From: an uncultured Pseudomonadota bacterium
GTDB taxonomy: Bacteria > Pseudomonadota > Gammaproteobacteria > Competibacterales > Competibacteraceae
Direction of reading: 5' to 3'
DNA: 32,225 nucleotides
NCBI GenBank assembly: GCA_903844665.1
Contig: CAIMUS010000319.1
Coordinates: 1 to 32,225 of the forward strand
Shown here: piece by piece, positions 6,134 to 13,730 of the stretch
Numbering within the stretch: the stretch's first letter is position 1
Layout of the letters: each line of letters starts with the position of its first letter
Notes under the pieces: generated by a model
Told to the model about the DNA's origin: nothing
Databases searched by the model: none
What the model saw: the letters and a program-made list of their open reading frames with translations, nothing else
Position numbers and translations under genes: made by a program

Positions 6134-6877
6134 ATGTCCTATATCCTGGAAGCGTTGAGAAAAGCGGAACGGGAACGCAGCGTGGGCCAAGTGCCGGATT
6201 TGACCGCGGTCTGCGCCCTGCCGGCGCCCCCGACGAAGCGGGTCTGGCCCTGGATCCTACTGGTGGGGGTGTTGGGTATCAACGCGGCGGTGCTGGCCTG
6301 GGTGTTTATTCCTCATGAGCAACCGGCCACCAGCCCGACCGCCGCTCCGCGCCTGGCCGCGGCGCCATCTCCCGGCCAATTGACCGCCGCCGATTTCGCC
6401 TCGCCGACGCCGCCCGCCGTTCCCAAGGCAACTCCGGAGATTCCGGCAAAACCGCCCGTCAAAGTAGCCAAACAGGAACCGTCCAGTGCGCCGGAATTCC
6501 CCAGGAGCCGACGTGCAGGCAGCGTTCGGACGGAACTGCTGGACAATCCGCCGCCGCTGGCAACCCGATCGCCTTTGCCGGAACTGCCGGCTGAAGACTA
6601 TCGCCCCCCGTCCGGCTTGAAGACGCCGGCAGTGGCGACCAAGCGACCGGTTAATCCGCCGGATCCACCGCTGGCGCCGAATTATGTCGCACCCGAGCTA
6701 AGCATGGATGTACATGTTTACAGCGACAAACCGGGCCAGCGCTTCGTGCTGATCAATTCCAGGCGTTACCGGGAAGGGGAGCAATTAAAGGAAGGGCCGG
6801 TGGTGGAAGCGATTACCCGGGAAGGCGCGCTGCTGCGCTCCGGCGAACAGCGCTTCATGCTCACCTTGCAGCATTAG
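6134..6877 (+). CDS. gspB: GspB general secretion pathway protein B
   Basis: The 247-residue protein opens MSYILEALRKAERERSVGQV, the conserved cytoplasmic stretch of GspB/ExeB. A single transmembrane helix (about 36-58, WPWILLVGVLGINAAVLAWV) is followed by a long Pro/Ala-rich periplasmic linker. The compact C-terminal GspB domain (about 190-247) contains LSMDVHVYSDKPGQRFVLIN and YREGEQLKEGPVVEAI. It partners the upstream ATPase GspA in secretin assembly for type II secretion. The start follows the gspA stop by one base, so the two are translationally coupled. Two copies of a 70-bp repeat begin 4 nt after its stop. Confidence 0.92.
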   Translation: MSYILEALRKAERERSVGQVPDLTAVCALPAPPTKRVWPWILLVGVLGINAAVLAWVFIPHEQPATSPTAAPRLAAAPSPGQLTAADFASPTPPAVPKATPEIPAKPPVKVAKQEPSSAPEFPRSRRAGSVRTELLDNPPPLATRSPLPELPAEDYRPPSGLKTPAVATKRPVNPPDPPLAPNYVAPELSMDVHVYSDKPGQRFVLINSRRYREGEQLKEGPVVEAITREGALLRSGEQRFMLTLQH

Positions 6878-6880
6878 GTC

Positions 6881-7042
6881 AGGTATTGCTGCTTTCCCCT
6901 CCTTTTCAAGGAGGGGTGGCGCGCAGCGCCGGGGTGGTTTCTTCGCGAGCAAGGGTAGGTATGGCTGCTTTCCCCTCCTTTTCAAGGAGGGGTGGCGCGC
7001 AGCGCCGGGGTGGTTTCTTCGCGAGCCAGCTCGCTCCTACAA
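6881..7042. repeat. Tandem 70-bp palindromic repeats plus a REP-like tail
   Basis: The 70-bp unit at 6881-6950 is repeated at 6957-7026 with a single mismatch (6887 versus 6963). Each unit has a CCCCTCC/GGAGGGG hairpin and the self-complementary GGCGCGCAGCGCC. The second copy ends in GCGAGCCAGCTCGCTCCTAC, a REP-like arm related to 395-466 and 24605-24680. On the minus strand that arm supplies the stop codon of the CorA gene. The hairpins could terminate gspB transcripts from the left and corA transcripts from the right. Confidence 0.85.
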
Positions 7043-8056
7043 CCAGCCAGCGCGCTTCAGTTTCCAGTACAGCAGCACGCACCCCACCCCGACCACGCCC
7101 AGCACCACCGGATAGCCGAACGGCCACTTGAGTTCGGGCATATCCGCAAAATTCATCCCATACAGGCTGAACAGCATGGTCGGAATAGCCAGAATCGCGC
7201 CCCAGCCCGCCAGCCGCTTGACCACATCGTTCTGGCGGAAGGTGACCAGCGCCAGATTGACCTGCATGGCGGTCGTCAGCATTTCACGCATATTGTCCGC
7301 CGCCTCCACGATGCGGGTGATATGGTCGTTAATATCGCGGAAATAGACCCGGCCTTCCTTAGAAACGATATCGGGATGCAGGCGCATCAGTCGTGAACAG
7401 ACTTCCAGCAGGGGCTGGACCGCATTACGCACATCCATCAGGCTGCGTTTAAGGTTATAAAATTCCGTGATCACGTGGCGGTCGAAATTACCCTGCAAGG
7501 TCACGGTTTCCAGTTGCTTGAATTTATCTTCGAAGATGTCGATCAGCGGGCGGTAATTGTCCACCACGAAATCCATGACCGCGTAAAGGACAAAGCCGGG
7601 TCCCTCGGCGAGCCGCTGCGGCCGCAGTTCACAATGCTGCCGAACGTTGGTATAGCTGAGCGAAGGGCCATGCCGCACGGTGACGATGAAGCGCTTACCC
7701 ACGAAAATATGGGTTTCGCCGAAGGCGATCACGTCGTCCACCAGCTGCGCGGTTTTCAGCACGATGAACAGCGACTCGCCATATTCCTCCAGCTTGGGCC
7801 GTTGATGGGCGGCGTGGGCGTCCTCGATGGCCAGTTCATGCAGGCTGAATTCTTCCTGGATTTTCCGCAGCACCTCCTCATCCGGTTCGTGCAGGCCCAC
7901 CCAGACAAAGACGCCGTCGCGCTTGAGAAACTCGCTGATATCTTCGACGGTAATGGCGCCAAGCGCTTTGCCGTGCTGGTAGGCAATACAATTGACCACC
8001 TGTTTATCCGGTCCGTAATCTGTTTGGGTAAAGCCGTGCAGTTGCAAAGAACTCAT
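7037..8056 (-). CDS. corA: CorA family Mg2+/Co2+ transporter
   Basis: A 339-residue protein with a large cytoplasmic alpha/beta domain and two C-terminal transmembrane helices. The first helix ends in the ion-selectivity signature YGMNF (within SLYGMNFADMPEL). The second (YPVVLGVVGVGCVLLYW) precedes a basic KLKRAGWL tail facing the cytoplasm. The N-terminal half carries FVWVGLHEP and ELAIEDAHAAHQRPKLEEYG, typical of CorA. CorA forms pentameric channels for Mg2+, Co2+ or Ni2+ uptake. Some CorA relatives (ZntB type) move Zn2+, but the GMN motif favours a CorA assignment. The stop codon TAG lies at the start of a REP-like element. The ATG start fits the family length. Confidence 0.93.
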   Translation of the reverse strand: MSSLQLHGFTQTDYGPDKQVVNCIAYQHGKALGAITVEDISEFLKRDGVFVWVGLHEPDEEVLRKIQEEFSLHELAIEDAHAAHQRPKLEEYGESLFIVLKTAQLVDDVIAFGETHIFVGKRFIVTVRHGPSLSYTNVRQHCELRPQRLAEGPGFVLYAVMDFVVDNYRPLIDIFEDKFKQLETVTLQGNFDRHVITEFYNLKRSLMDVRNAVQPLLEVCSRLMRLHPDIVSKEGRVYFRDINDHITRIVEAADNMREMLTTAMQVNLALVTFRQNDVVKRLAGWGAILAIPTMLFSLYGMNFADMPELKWPFGYPVVLGVVGVGCVLLYWKLKRAGWL

Positions 8057-8113
8057 CTGGATTCGCTCTGTTATTTCTTCAGTTTTTGCATGATTTAGAT
8101 GTCGTTGCCTGTT

Positions 8114-8199
8114 CCTGGGAGCGCCGGCGTCCCCGCCGGCATAGCCGGCCTTTGGCCGGCGTTCTCAGGGGGCCGGCGAGGACGCCGGCGCTCCCAGGG
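8114..8199. repeat. 86-bp palindromic GGGAGCGCCGGCG element, copy 1
   Basis: The element begins CCTGGGAGCGCCGGCGTCC and ends in the inverse GACGCCGGCGCTCCCAGG, with an internal GCCGGCCTTTGGCCGGC. A related copy is at 13499-13586. The long GC-rich stem would make a stable hairpin. It lies just upstream of corA and downstream of the caspase-FGE gene. No transposase is associated. Confidence 0.85.
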
Positions 8200-8355
8200 A
8201 GACCAGCCAGGATAAGGATTCTATCGACCAAGGCCAAATCTCCTGTTAAGAAGAGGTCGATCGTGTCTGCGCATGTCATACCCCTGAAAAATTCGCGACC
8301 AGGGGGCTTCGCCCATGGACCCCCAGAAAAAGGAAAAACGATCAAGGACAAAGGG

Positions 8356-10086
8356 TTAGGCCCTGGCTAGGCGAAAACCCCAGGTGTGGACCCCGGCGCG
8401 CGGGTCGGTCCAGATGCGCGCAGCCCCGCGCACCCCCTGCGGGACGGAGTCCCACGAGCCGCCCCGCAGCACACACGGGCCGCCAGTTTCGCTGCAAGTA
8501 CAACTTAGCTCCTTGCCTCCGTAATCCTTGTCATACTCCGAGCAGGTCCACTCCCACACATTTCCCGCCGTGTCGTACAACCCAAATGGATTTGCTGAAA
8601 AAGAACCTACCGGAGCCGTTTGTTTATTATCCCAGCGACTGCCGCAACCATTGCAGTTAGCCCGATTGCTTCCTATGGCAACCCCCCACCAGTACGGTGC
8701 CTGTATCCCCGCCCGCGCGGCATATTCCCACTCCGCCTCGGTCGGCAGCCGATAACGTTGCCCGGTTTGCTGGGAAAGCCACTTGGCATAAGCGTCTGCA
8801 TCGGACCAGCTTACGATGACGGGTTGTCGGTCACGGCCCCAGCCTTCATCAGCCGGTTTCTCCCGGCCTGTCGCCTCGGCAAAGCGATCATAATCCTCAA
8901 AGGTCACCTCGTATCTGCCGATGGCAAAGCTTTTGATACTCACTGGATGCTGTCGCTCATCGTGACTCCGACCTGCCTCACTCTCCGGCGATCCCATGAG
9001 AAACGTCCCCGCCGGAATCGTCACCATCTCCGGTCCTTGGGAGCCATCACTCAGAGTATCCCGGAACACCCGTCCCGGTTGCGATACTGGCTCTGGCGGT
9101 CGCGTAAAGGGACTTGGCAGTGTTACAGTCGGCGAGGCAGTGGCCACGGGCTTTTGCGGTTGTGTAGCAGGGCTTGGCAGTACGGGAGACGCCCCCGCCG
9201 GCGGAGTGGCGACCACCGGCGGCTCTCGCGGTCGCGTAACGGGAGAAGCTCCTGCCGGCGGAGCGATGGCCACCGGCGCATTGACTGCCGGCGGCGCCAG
9301 ATAAATCGGCGTTCCGCCCAGAGAACCATAGATGTAAGGTTCCTGGACATGATTCGTCATAGCCAGCACCGTATCCCGCACCTGACCGAACAACAGCCGC
9401 ACCTCCAGACCCGGCGTTTCCAGATGCTTCAACAAGGCGGTGGTGAAGGGACTGTGTTCGCCAACACCATCCGCCGCCACCGCATTATCCCGCGTCGCAA
9501 ACGCCACCAGGACATCCGACGGCGTTCTCTCGATGCGCGCCAGCCCCCGCCCAACCGCCACCGAACGGCTCGATCCCATGCTTTGCGCCAGCGTTTGCGT
9601 AAATGGATTATCACGGCAGGAATCCAGAATCACCAGCCCGAGACGGCTGGCCTGGCTGGCCTCTTTCAGCACATCGTCCAGGAGGATCAACCGCCGCAAG
9701 TCCCGCTCCTGATCCAGCCGGGCATCAACCGGCACCAGGTAATTATGTCCGTCCATCTGCATTCCATGACCCGCATAGAACACCAATGCCACCTCGGCCG
9801 CCCTCGCCCGATCGCCGAACTGGCCCAGGATGTCTTCCATCTCCAGCCGATTCAGATCGAACTTTTTCAGTACCGTAAAGCCCAGGCGCTCCAGCGCCGC
9901 CGCCACCGCGCGGGCATCCTTCACCGGGTTTTTCAACTCGGGTGCGTTTTTATAATCCCCATTGCCGATCACCAGGGCCACCCGCCCCGCGGCGAACGCC
10001 GGTGGGGCGGCAAGCAGCGATAACAACAGGATCAGAATCTGTTTGTGTACCTTGCCAAGGTGGCCTATCGACTGTAGGCTTCTCAT
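8356..10086 (-). CDS. Exported caspase-like protease fused to an FGE-sulfatase domain
   Basis: From the ATG at 10086 (AAGGAG 9 nt upstream) the protein has 576 residues. A signal peptide (about 1-33, ILILLLSLLAAPPAFAA) precedes a C14 caspase/metacaspase domain with GRVALVIGNGDYKNAPEL, catalytic His107 in FYAGHGMQ and Cys157 in LDSCRDNP. A Pro/Ala-rich linker (about 275-365) repeats PPAGASPV. The C-terminal domain is the formylglycine-generating-enzyme/SUMF1 fold: MVTIPAGTFLMGSPESE, YRLPTEAEWEYAARAG, GNVWEWTCSEYD, VLRGGSWDS and WGFRLARA. Longer starts up to 10194 lack a signal peptide at the N-terminus. Both caspase catalytic residues are intact. Such fusions are known in Gammaproteobacteria and are proposed to act in conflict or cell-death systems. 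Export to the periplasm, if real, makes this one envelope-facing. Confidence 0.92.
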   Translation of the reverse strand: MRSLQSIGHLGKVHKQILILLLSLLAAPPAFAAGRVALVIGNGDYKNAPELKNPVKDARAVAAALERLGFTVLKKFDLNRLEMEDILGQFGDRARAAEVALVFYAGHGMQMDGHNYLVPVDARLDQERDLRRLILLDDVLKEASQASRLGLVILDSCRDNPFTQTLAQSMGSSRSVAVGRGLARIERTPSDVLVAFATRDNAVAADGVGEHSPFTTALLKHLETPGLEVRLLFGQVRDTVLAMTNHVQEPYIYGSLGGTPIYLAPPAVNAPVAIAPPAGASPVTRPREPPVVATPPAGASPVLPSPATQPQKPVATASPTVTLPSPFTRPPEPVSQPGRVFRDTLSDGSQGPEMVTIPAGTFLMGSPESEAGRSHDERQHPVSIKSFAIGRYEVTFEDYDRFAEATGREKPADEGWGRDRQPVIVSWSDADAYAKWLSQQTGQRYRLPTEAEWEYAARAGIQAPYWWGVAIGSNRANCNGCGSRWDNKQTAPVGSFSANPFGLYDTAGNVWEWTCSEYDKDYGGKELSCTCSETGGPCVLRGGSWDSVPQGVRGAARIWTDPRAGVHTWGFRLARA

Positions 10087-10118
10087 GAATTCACTCCTTC
10101 GTGTACAACTTATCAATC

Positions 10119-10219
10119 GTAGGTCGGGCAAAAGCGAAGCGAAAGCGGCGCGTTGCCCGATAACCGAGGGTGGCCTCGGAGCCACGGCGCACATCGAGCA
10201 CGTCCTGTGCCCGACCTAC
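10119..10219. repeat. Inverted GTAGGTCGGGCA element
   Basis: GTAGGTCGGGCA at 10119-10130 is matched by GCCCGACCTAC at 10209-10219. Between them lie GCGAAGCGAAAGCGGC, GTTGCCCGATAAC and GGTGGCCTCGGAGCCACGG, which form smaller hairpins. It sits 32 bp upstream of the caspase-FGE start codon and may influence that gene's promoter region. GTCGGGTTACGG elements at 22858-23047 belong to a similar class. Confidence 0.75.
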
Positions 10220-10303
10220 TATTAAACCTGCTATCAAAATATAGCCAATTACCTTCAGTGCCCGACAGACGCCGCTGGTCGGCTTTTGTCTTTCGCCTTT
10301 CGC

Positions 10304-11275
10304 CTACTCCCCGAACACCGCCTCTAGCAACGGCGCGTCCAGCACCCGTTCCCCCCACACCTCCAATTGCGCCGGCTCCGCTCCCGCCAACTTCGTCTCC
10401 ACCCACCCGGGAATCGGCCCGAACCGGCGGATCAGCAGCCGTCTCAACAGCAGCACCTCGCCCGCCGGGATGCCCTTCTCGATACCCTTCTCGATGCCCT
10501 GTTGTTCCCACTGTTCTGCAATCGTCATCATCAGCTCACCTCCACCGCTCAAGACTGCCGTCGCCACCCGGCGCAACTCGTCAGCGTCCAATCGCTCCGT
10601 ACTCGCCCCTTGGGCCAGATAGCGCAGCAGCGTGACCACATAATCCAGCCCGCTCGAACTCTGCTCCAATTCCCGCAGCAGCCCGAGAATTTCCGGCAAC
10701 CGCTCCCGCAAGTCATCCCGGAAGATGTATTTCAAGGTTAGCAGCGCGGTTTGCAACATCACCGCGCCTCGCAACTCCTCGTCCCGGTAGCGACTCAGAT
10801 CGATCAAATAATAGACGCAGTCCGGTATGCACTCCCGCAGCGCCGGCACATCGGCCACTTCGTCGGCAAACCGCCGGCTCACCCGCCATGCCTTCGCGCC
10901 GTGATAAACCACCACCGGTATGATCACCGGCAACCGGCCGCTATGGCCGGTGTTCAACCACTGCTCCCAAATCCGCACCCGATAGCGCAGCAGGTCCAGC
11001 CCGATCCGCGATTCCACGTAGCTTTTGTGCTCGAACAGGACGTGAACGTAACCGGCTCCACCGCCACGCAGATCCACCTCGTACAGCAAATCCGTCGGAT
11101 GCTGCGCCAGGCCCGGGTCCAGAAATGAGTCCTTGCCCGCTCGCAGGGTTTCCCAATCCAGCGCCGTCGCCACCGCCGGTGGCAGGTAGCGCGCCAGAAA
11201 CTCCGCCGCCACTTCAGTTCGCCCAAACACCGCCTTGAAAAACCGATCATGGGGGCTGCTCAACGCCGTCATCAC
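10304..11275 (-). CDS. Rpn family recombination-promoting nuclease / transposase-31-like protein
   Basis: The 323-residue protein opens SPHDRFFKAVFGRTEVAAEF, the hallmark of the Rpn/PF04754 family. The PD-(D/E)XK core is visible as Asp62 (TDLLYEVDLRG) followed by FEHKS (Glu82 and Lys84). It continues with LLRYRVRIWEQWL and LPVIIPVVVYHG. The C-terminus has an EKGIEKGIPAGEVLLLRRLL segment and a DUF4351-like end (RRFGPIPGWVE to LEAVFGE). E. coli Rpn proteins are DNA endonucleases that promote RecA-independent recombination, and some act in phage defence; the role here is unproven. ATG at 11275 or 11272 are both possible. The gene is complete, with all core residues present. It lies between the caspase-FGE gene (same strand) and the divergent DUF4384 gene. 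Confidence 0.9.
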   Translation of the reverse strand: MMTALSSPHDRFFKAVFGRTEVAAEFLARYLPPAVATALDWETLRAGKDSFLDPGLAQHPTDLLYEVDLRGGGAGYVHVLFEHKSYVESRIGLDLLRYRVRIWEQWLNTGHSGRLPVIIPVVVYHGAKAWRVSRRFADEVADVPALRECIPDCVYYLIDLSRYRDEELRGAVMLQTALLTLKYIFRDDLRERLPEILGLLRELEQSSSGLDYVVTLLRYLAQGASTERLDADELRRVATAVLSGGGELMMTIAEQWEQQGIEKGIEKGIPAGEVLLLRRLLIRRFGPIPGWVETKLAGAEPAQLEVWGERVLDAPLLEAVFGE

Positions 11276-11595
11276 GTCCTCTCCGAGGCGCCAAAAAGCA
11301 TTTTTATCCAGCTTCTTAGCGCTTGGCTGATCGTTTATTGCTCATCCGGGCGTAAATCCGCGCTCATCGGCAAACTCATCACCTGTTGCGCGACCGCTCG
11401 GATCCGGTACCCGCAGCTACACTGCACTTCGTAGTAGCTGTTTTAGTCATGATATATTCCCTTCTCGACATTTTCCAATCGTGACTCCAGGGCAAGACAA
11501 TGTGCTCGCTGACTTGGGCTACTTTTTCACCTTAACAAACTTGGAACTACTGACCTTGAATAAACCAAATATACCCCAAGGAAGTTGACTCTCTC
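11276..11595. other. Divergent intergenic region between the Rpn gene and the EAD-DUF4384 gene
   Basis: This 320-bp stretch is less GC-rich than its surroundings and contains no supported gene. A 61-codon plus-strand frame crossing 11249-11434 is antisense to the Rpn start and has no recognisable family. The region should hold promoters for both flanking genes. TTGAATAAACCAAATATAC near 11553-11571 is AT-rich but gives no clear -35/-10 pair. Confidence 0.4.
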
Positions 11596-12408
11596 ATGAT
11601 CTATTCCGGTCCAAGCAAGGTCGAATTCTGTAGCCGTCTGGGGGATGACTGGAAGGCTTTGGCCGACTATCTGGAAATTCGCCCTGCCGACCAGGCCCGC
11701 TTCAAGCACGGCGACGAAGCTCGCGGCATTTGGGAATGGTTGGAAAATCGTGAGCGACTACAGGAACTGCCGGCAGCGCTTCAGCACATCCAGCGGGTCG
11801 ATCTGGTCGGTGTTTTAACAGAGAACCGGCCAACCCCGAAAATCAAAGATATAACCATCGCTGCTCTGATAACCGCCACCTTGATCGGTGCTATCGTGCT
11901 TCTGATCAATCCTGCCTCGCCGCGCATCCAGGTCAGCTACTACTACCGTCCCGCCGGCCAGGATGAATTGCGCACCCTCCCGCCTGGCAGTGAATTGCGT
12001 TCCGGCGATCACTACAAAATCTGGTTCTCGCCGGAGCAGGACAGCCATGTATACATCTTCTATATCGACAGCAATCAGGACATCTACCGCTTGTTTCCAA
12101 TGAAAAGCCTGCAAGGAGTCGCCCTCAATCAAACCAATCCGGTGAAGGCGGGACGCCAGTATCAACTGCCAGCCGACGATAAGGCATTCGTACTCCCGGA
12201 TGATCGGCTGGGTCAGGAAAAGATTTATGTGTTGGTATTTAAAGAATCCAATACGGTGTTGGAACAGTTGTACGACGCCCTCGAACAAGCCCGCCAGCAG
12301 CAGAACACCACCCAGATTGCGGACCGGCAAAATATGCTACTCGCCAAATTACAAAAAGAGGCGCCGGCTGTTCCCACATTTACGTTCGTCCATCTGGAAA
12401 AGAAATAA
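11596..12408 (+). CDS. Membrane protein with death-fold-like effector-associated domain and DUF4384
   Basis: A 270-residue protein of three parts. Residues about 8-75 (FCSRLGDDWKALADYLEI, ARGIWEWLENRERLQELPAA, IQRVDL) have the all-helical pattern of bacterial death-like or effector-associated domains (EADs), which recruit partners with matching EADs. A transmembrane helix follows at about 86-104 (ITIAALITATLIGAIVLLI). The C-terminal part (about 128-215; SGDHYKIWFSPEQDSHVYIF, YRLFPMKSLQG) is DUF4384, predicted to be periplasmic, followed by a Gln-rich helix. Topology would join a cytoplasmic adaptor to an envelope sensor. It is followed after 6 nt by a lipoprotein gene encoding a DUF4384 paralogue, so the two likely form an operon. 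The EAD assignment is by pattern only and is less certain than DUF4384. Confidence 0.72.
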   Translation: MIYSGPSKVEFCSRLGDDWKALADYLEIRPADQARFKHGDEARGIWEWLENRERLQELPAALQHIQRVDLVGVLTENRPTPKIKDITIAALITATLIGAIVLLINPASPRIQVSYYYRPAGQDELRTLPPGSELRSGDHYKIWFSPEQDSHVYIFYIDSNQDIYRLFPMKSLQGVALNQTNPVKAGRQYQLPADDKAFVLPDDRLGQEKIYVLVFKESNTVLEQLYDALEQARQQQNTTQIADRQNMLLAKLQKEAPAVPTFTFVHLEKK

Positions 12409-12414
12409 CACGCT

Positions 12415-13059
12415 ATGAAACGTGTCGGTTACTTTCGCTACCCAGCGGTGTTGCTGGTTTGCGCGCTCAGCGCTGGCTGCGCCTCCCCCAGCCGTGGTCT
12501 TCCAGGCATCGCCTACGATCCCGGAGCCTCGAAACTGCTTAATTTTCAAGAGAGTTACAAATACTGGGCTGGAGACCAAGGCGCGTTCAAGCCCTTCATG
12601 AACGGTGCCGTGCTGTATTCCGGCGATCATTACATCATTCAATTTACGCCCAGTGAAGACAGCTATGTCTATATCTTCCAGATCGACAGCAATCAGGGAG
12701 TCAATCAATTATTTCCCATGGAAAGCTTCAAGGGCGTGAAGCTCGACAATCGCAATCCGGTGCAGGCTGGTATGACCTATATTCTGCCCGCCCAGAATAA
12801 ATCATTCGTGTTGGATGATCGGACCGGGCGGGAAACCATCTATTTCATGGCCTCCCGACAGCCCGATCAGACGCTTCAAGAGCAATATGAAGCCCTGTCC
12901 CAGGCGCGGCAGGAGCAGAGAGCCAGCCTGATCAAGCAATTACAGGAGCAGTTGACAACCAGCATAAAAACACGCGGACTGGGCACAGTCGTATCGAATC
13001 AGGCCCAGGGCGCCCGGCGGGCGGAGCAGGTGAGCGTCGTCACGTTCGAGCATCGCTAA
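12415..13059 (+). CDS. DUF4384 domain lipoprotein
   Basis: A 214-residue protein with a lipoprotein signal peptide (VLLVCALSAGC, lipidated Cys22), so probably held in the outer or inner membrane facing the periplasm. The DUF4384 domain (about 65-165) contains SGDHYIIQFTPSEDSYVYIF, QIDSNQGVNQLFPMES and NPVQAGMTYILPA. It aligns block by block with the upstream protein's C-terminal half, including the EQYEALSQARQEQ tail, so the two arose by duplication. It begins 6 nt after the upstream stop. DUF4384 is often found beside or fused to caspase-like proteases (family knowledge), which fits the caspase-FGE gene 2.3 kb away. Ligand unknown. Confidence 0.82.
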   Translation: MKRVGYFRYPAVLLVCALSAGCASPSRGLPGIAYDPGASKLLNFQESYKYWAGDQGAFKPFMNGAVLYSGDHYIIQFTPSEDSYVYIFQIDSNQGVNQLFPMESFKGVKLDNRNPVQAGMTYILPAQNKSFVLDDRTGRETIYFMASRQPDQTLQEQYEALSQARQEQRASLIKQLQEQLTTSIKTRGLGTVVSNQAQGARRAEQVSVVTFEHR

Positions 13060-13075
13060 CCGCCGAGCAAGGAAG

Positions 13076-13444
13076 TTACAACCCAAATTCCTTCTTAACG
13101 CCCTGCGTCCCGACTTCGACCGACTGTTCCAGATCGAGCGGCTGGCCCGTCGGGGATTGTTTTACTCCCAGAATTTCCTCGGCGGCGTTCGCCACGGGAT
13201 CGTTGGCCGGGATGCAGGTCTTCTCGCTGAAGTGACTCTGGGCGCTGCAATCGTTTTTCACATAAGAAGGTCGGCTCTGGTCGGCGGAAGGTGGCGGAGC
13301 GCAGTTGACTGCACGGTTAAACTGGTCCACACCCGGATTGCACCCGGCGAGTGGATAATCGGGATTCGGCGGCGTAGTGTTGGCGCAGCCCTGTAACAGC
13401 AGCAGTAAGGCGCCGCTGGCGGCAACGGTGGTTAATCTGAGCAT
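13076..13444 (-). CDS. Small Cys-containing lipoprotein of unknown function
   Basis: A 122-residue protein with an N-terminal hydrophobic stretch ending in LLLLLQGC, a lipobox with Cys20. The mature part has four more cysteines (LAGCNPG, VNCAPPP, KNDCSAQ, KTCIPAN), which could form two disulfides in the periplasm. It ends VGTQGVKKEFGL. I do not recognise a family. It converges on the DUF4384 lipoprotein gene with a 16-bp gap and is followed upstream by the palindromic element at 13499-13586. The clean signal peptide and length support it as a real gene. Confidence 0.72.
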   Translation of the reverse strand: MLRLTTVAASGALLLLLQGCANTTPPNPDYPLAGCNPGVDQFNRAVNCAPPPSADQSRPSYVKNDCSAQSHFSEKTCIPANDPVANAAEEILGVKQSPTGQPLDLEQSVEVGTQGVKKEFGL

Positions 13445-13498
13445 GATGGATCGATCCGGTAGCCGTTAAGGGTGGAACAGCGAGCATGGTTGCCCGGT

Positions 13499-13586
13499 CC
13501 TGGGAGCGCCGGCGTCCCCGCCGGCAAAAATCCGGCCAAAGGCCGGCGCTTTCAAGGAGCCGGCGAGGACGCCAGCGCTCCCAGGG
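13499..13586. repeat. Palindromic GGGAGCGCCGGCG element, copy 2
   Basis: Starts CCTGGGAGCGCCGGCGTCC and ends GCGCTCCCAGGG, with internal TCCGGCCAAAGGCCGG. It matches the element at 8114-8199 with differences concentrated in the central loop. It separates the small lipoprotein gene from the ABC-2 permease gene, which are divergent. Confidence 0.85.
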
Positions 13587-13730
13587 GGACCAGCGGCAAT
13601 GATGAAGGCGCCTCGCACTTTTAATTGCACCCCAGCAACCAGGTGTAGCGGCGATCCGCCCGCTCCGCCATCCCCGATGGTATCATTGACCGCCTGTTGT
13701 AGGACCTTCCCTCATAAAGGAGATTCCTAA

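Noticed and set aside
8620-10023. 467-codon plus-strand frame opposite the caspase-FGE gene
   Set aside because: It is an antisense shadow rich in Arg and His; the minus frame carries two complete domains with catalytic motifs.
11249-11434. 61-codon plus-strand frame at the Rpn 5' end
   Set aside because: Its first third is antisense to the Rpn coding region and the peptide shows no pattern of a real protein.
13600-13680. Short minus-strand frame MAERADRRYTWLLGCN upstream of the ABC-2 permease
   Set aside because: Only 16 codons, no ribosome binding site and no recognised partner; insufficient to call a gene or relic.
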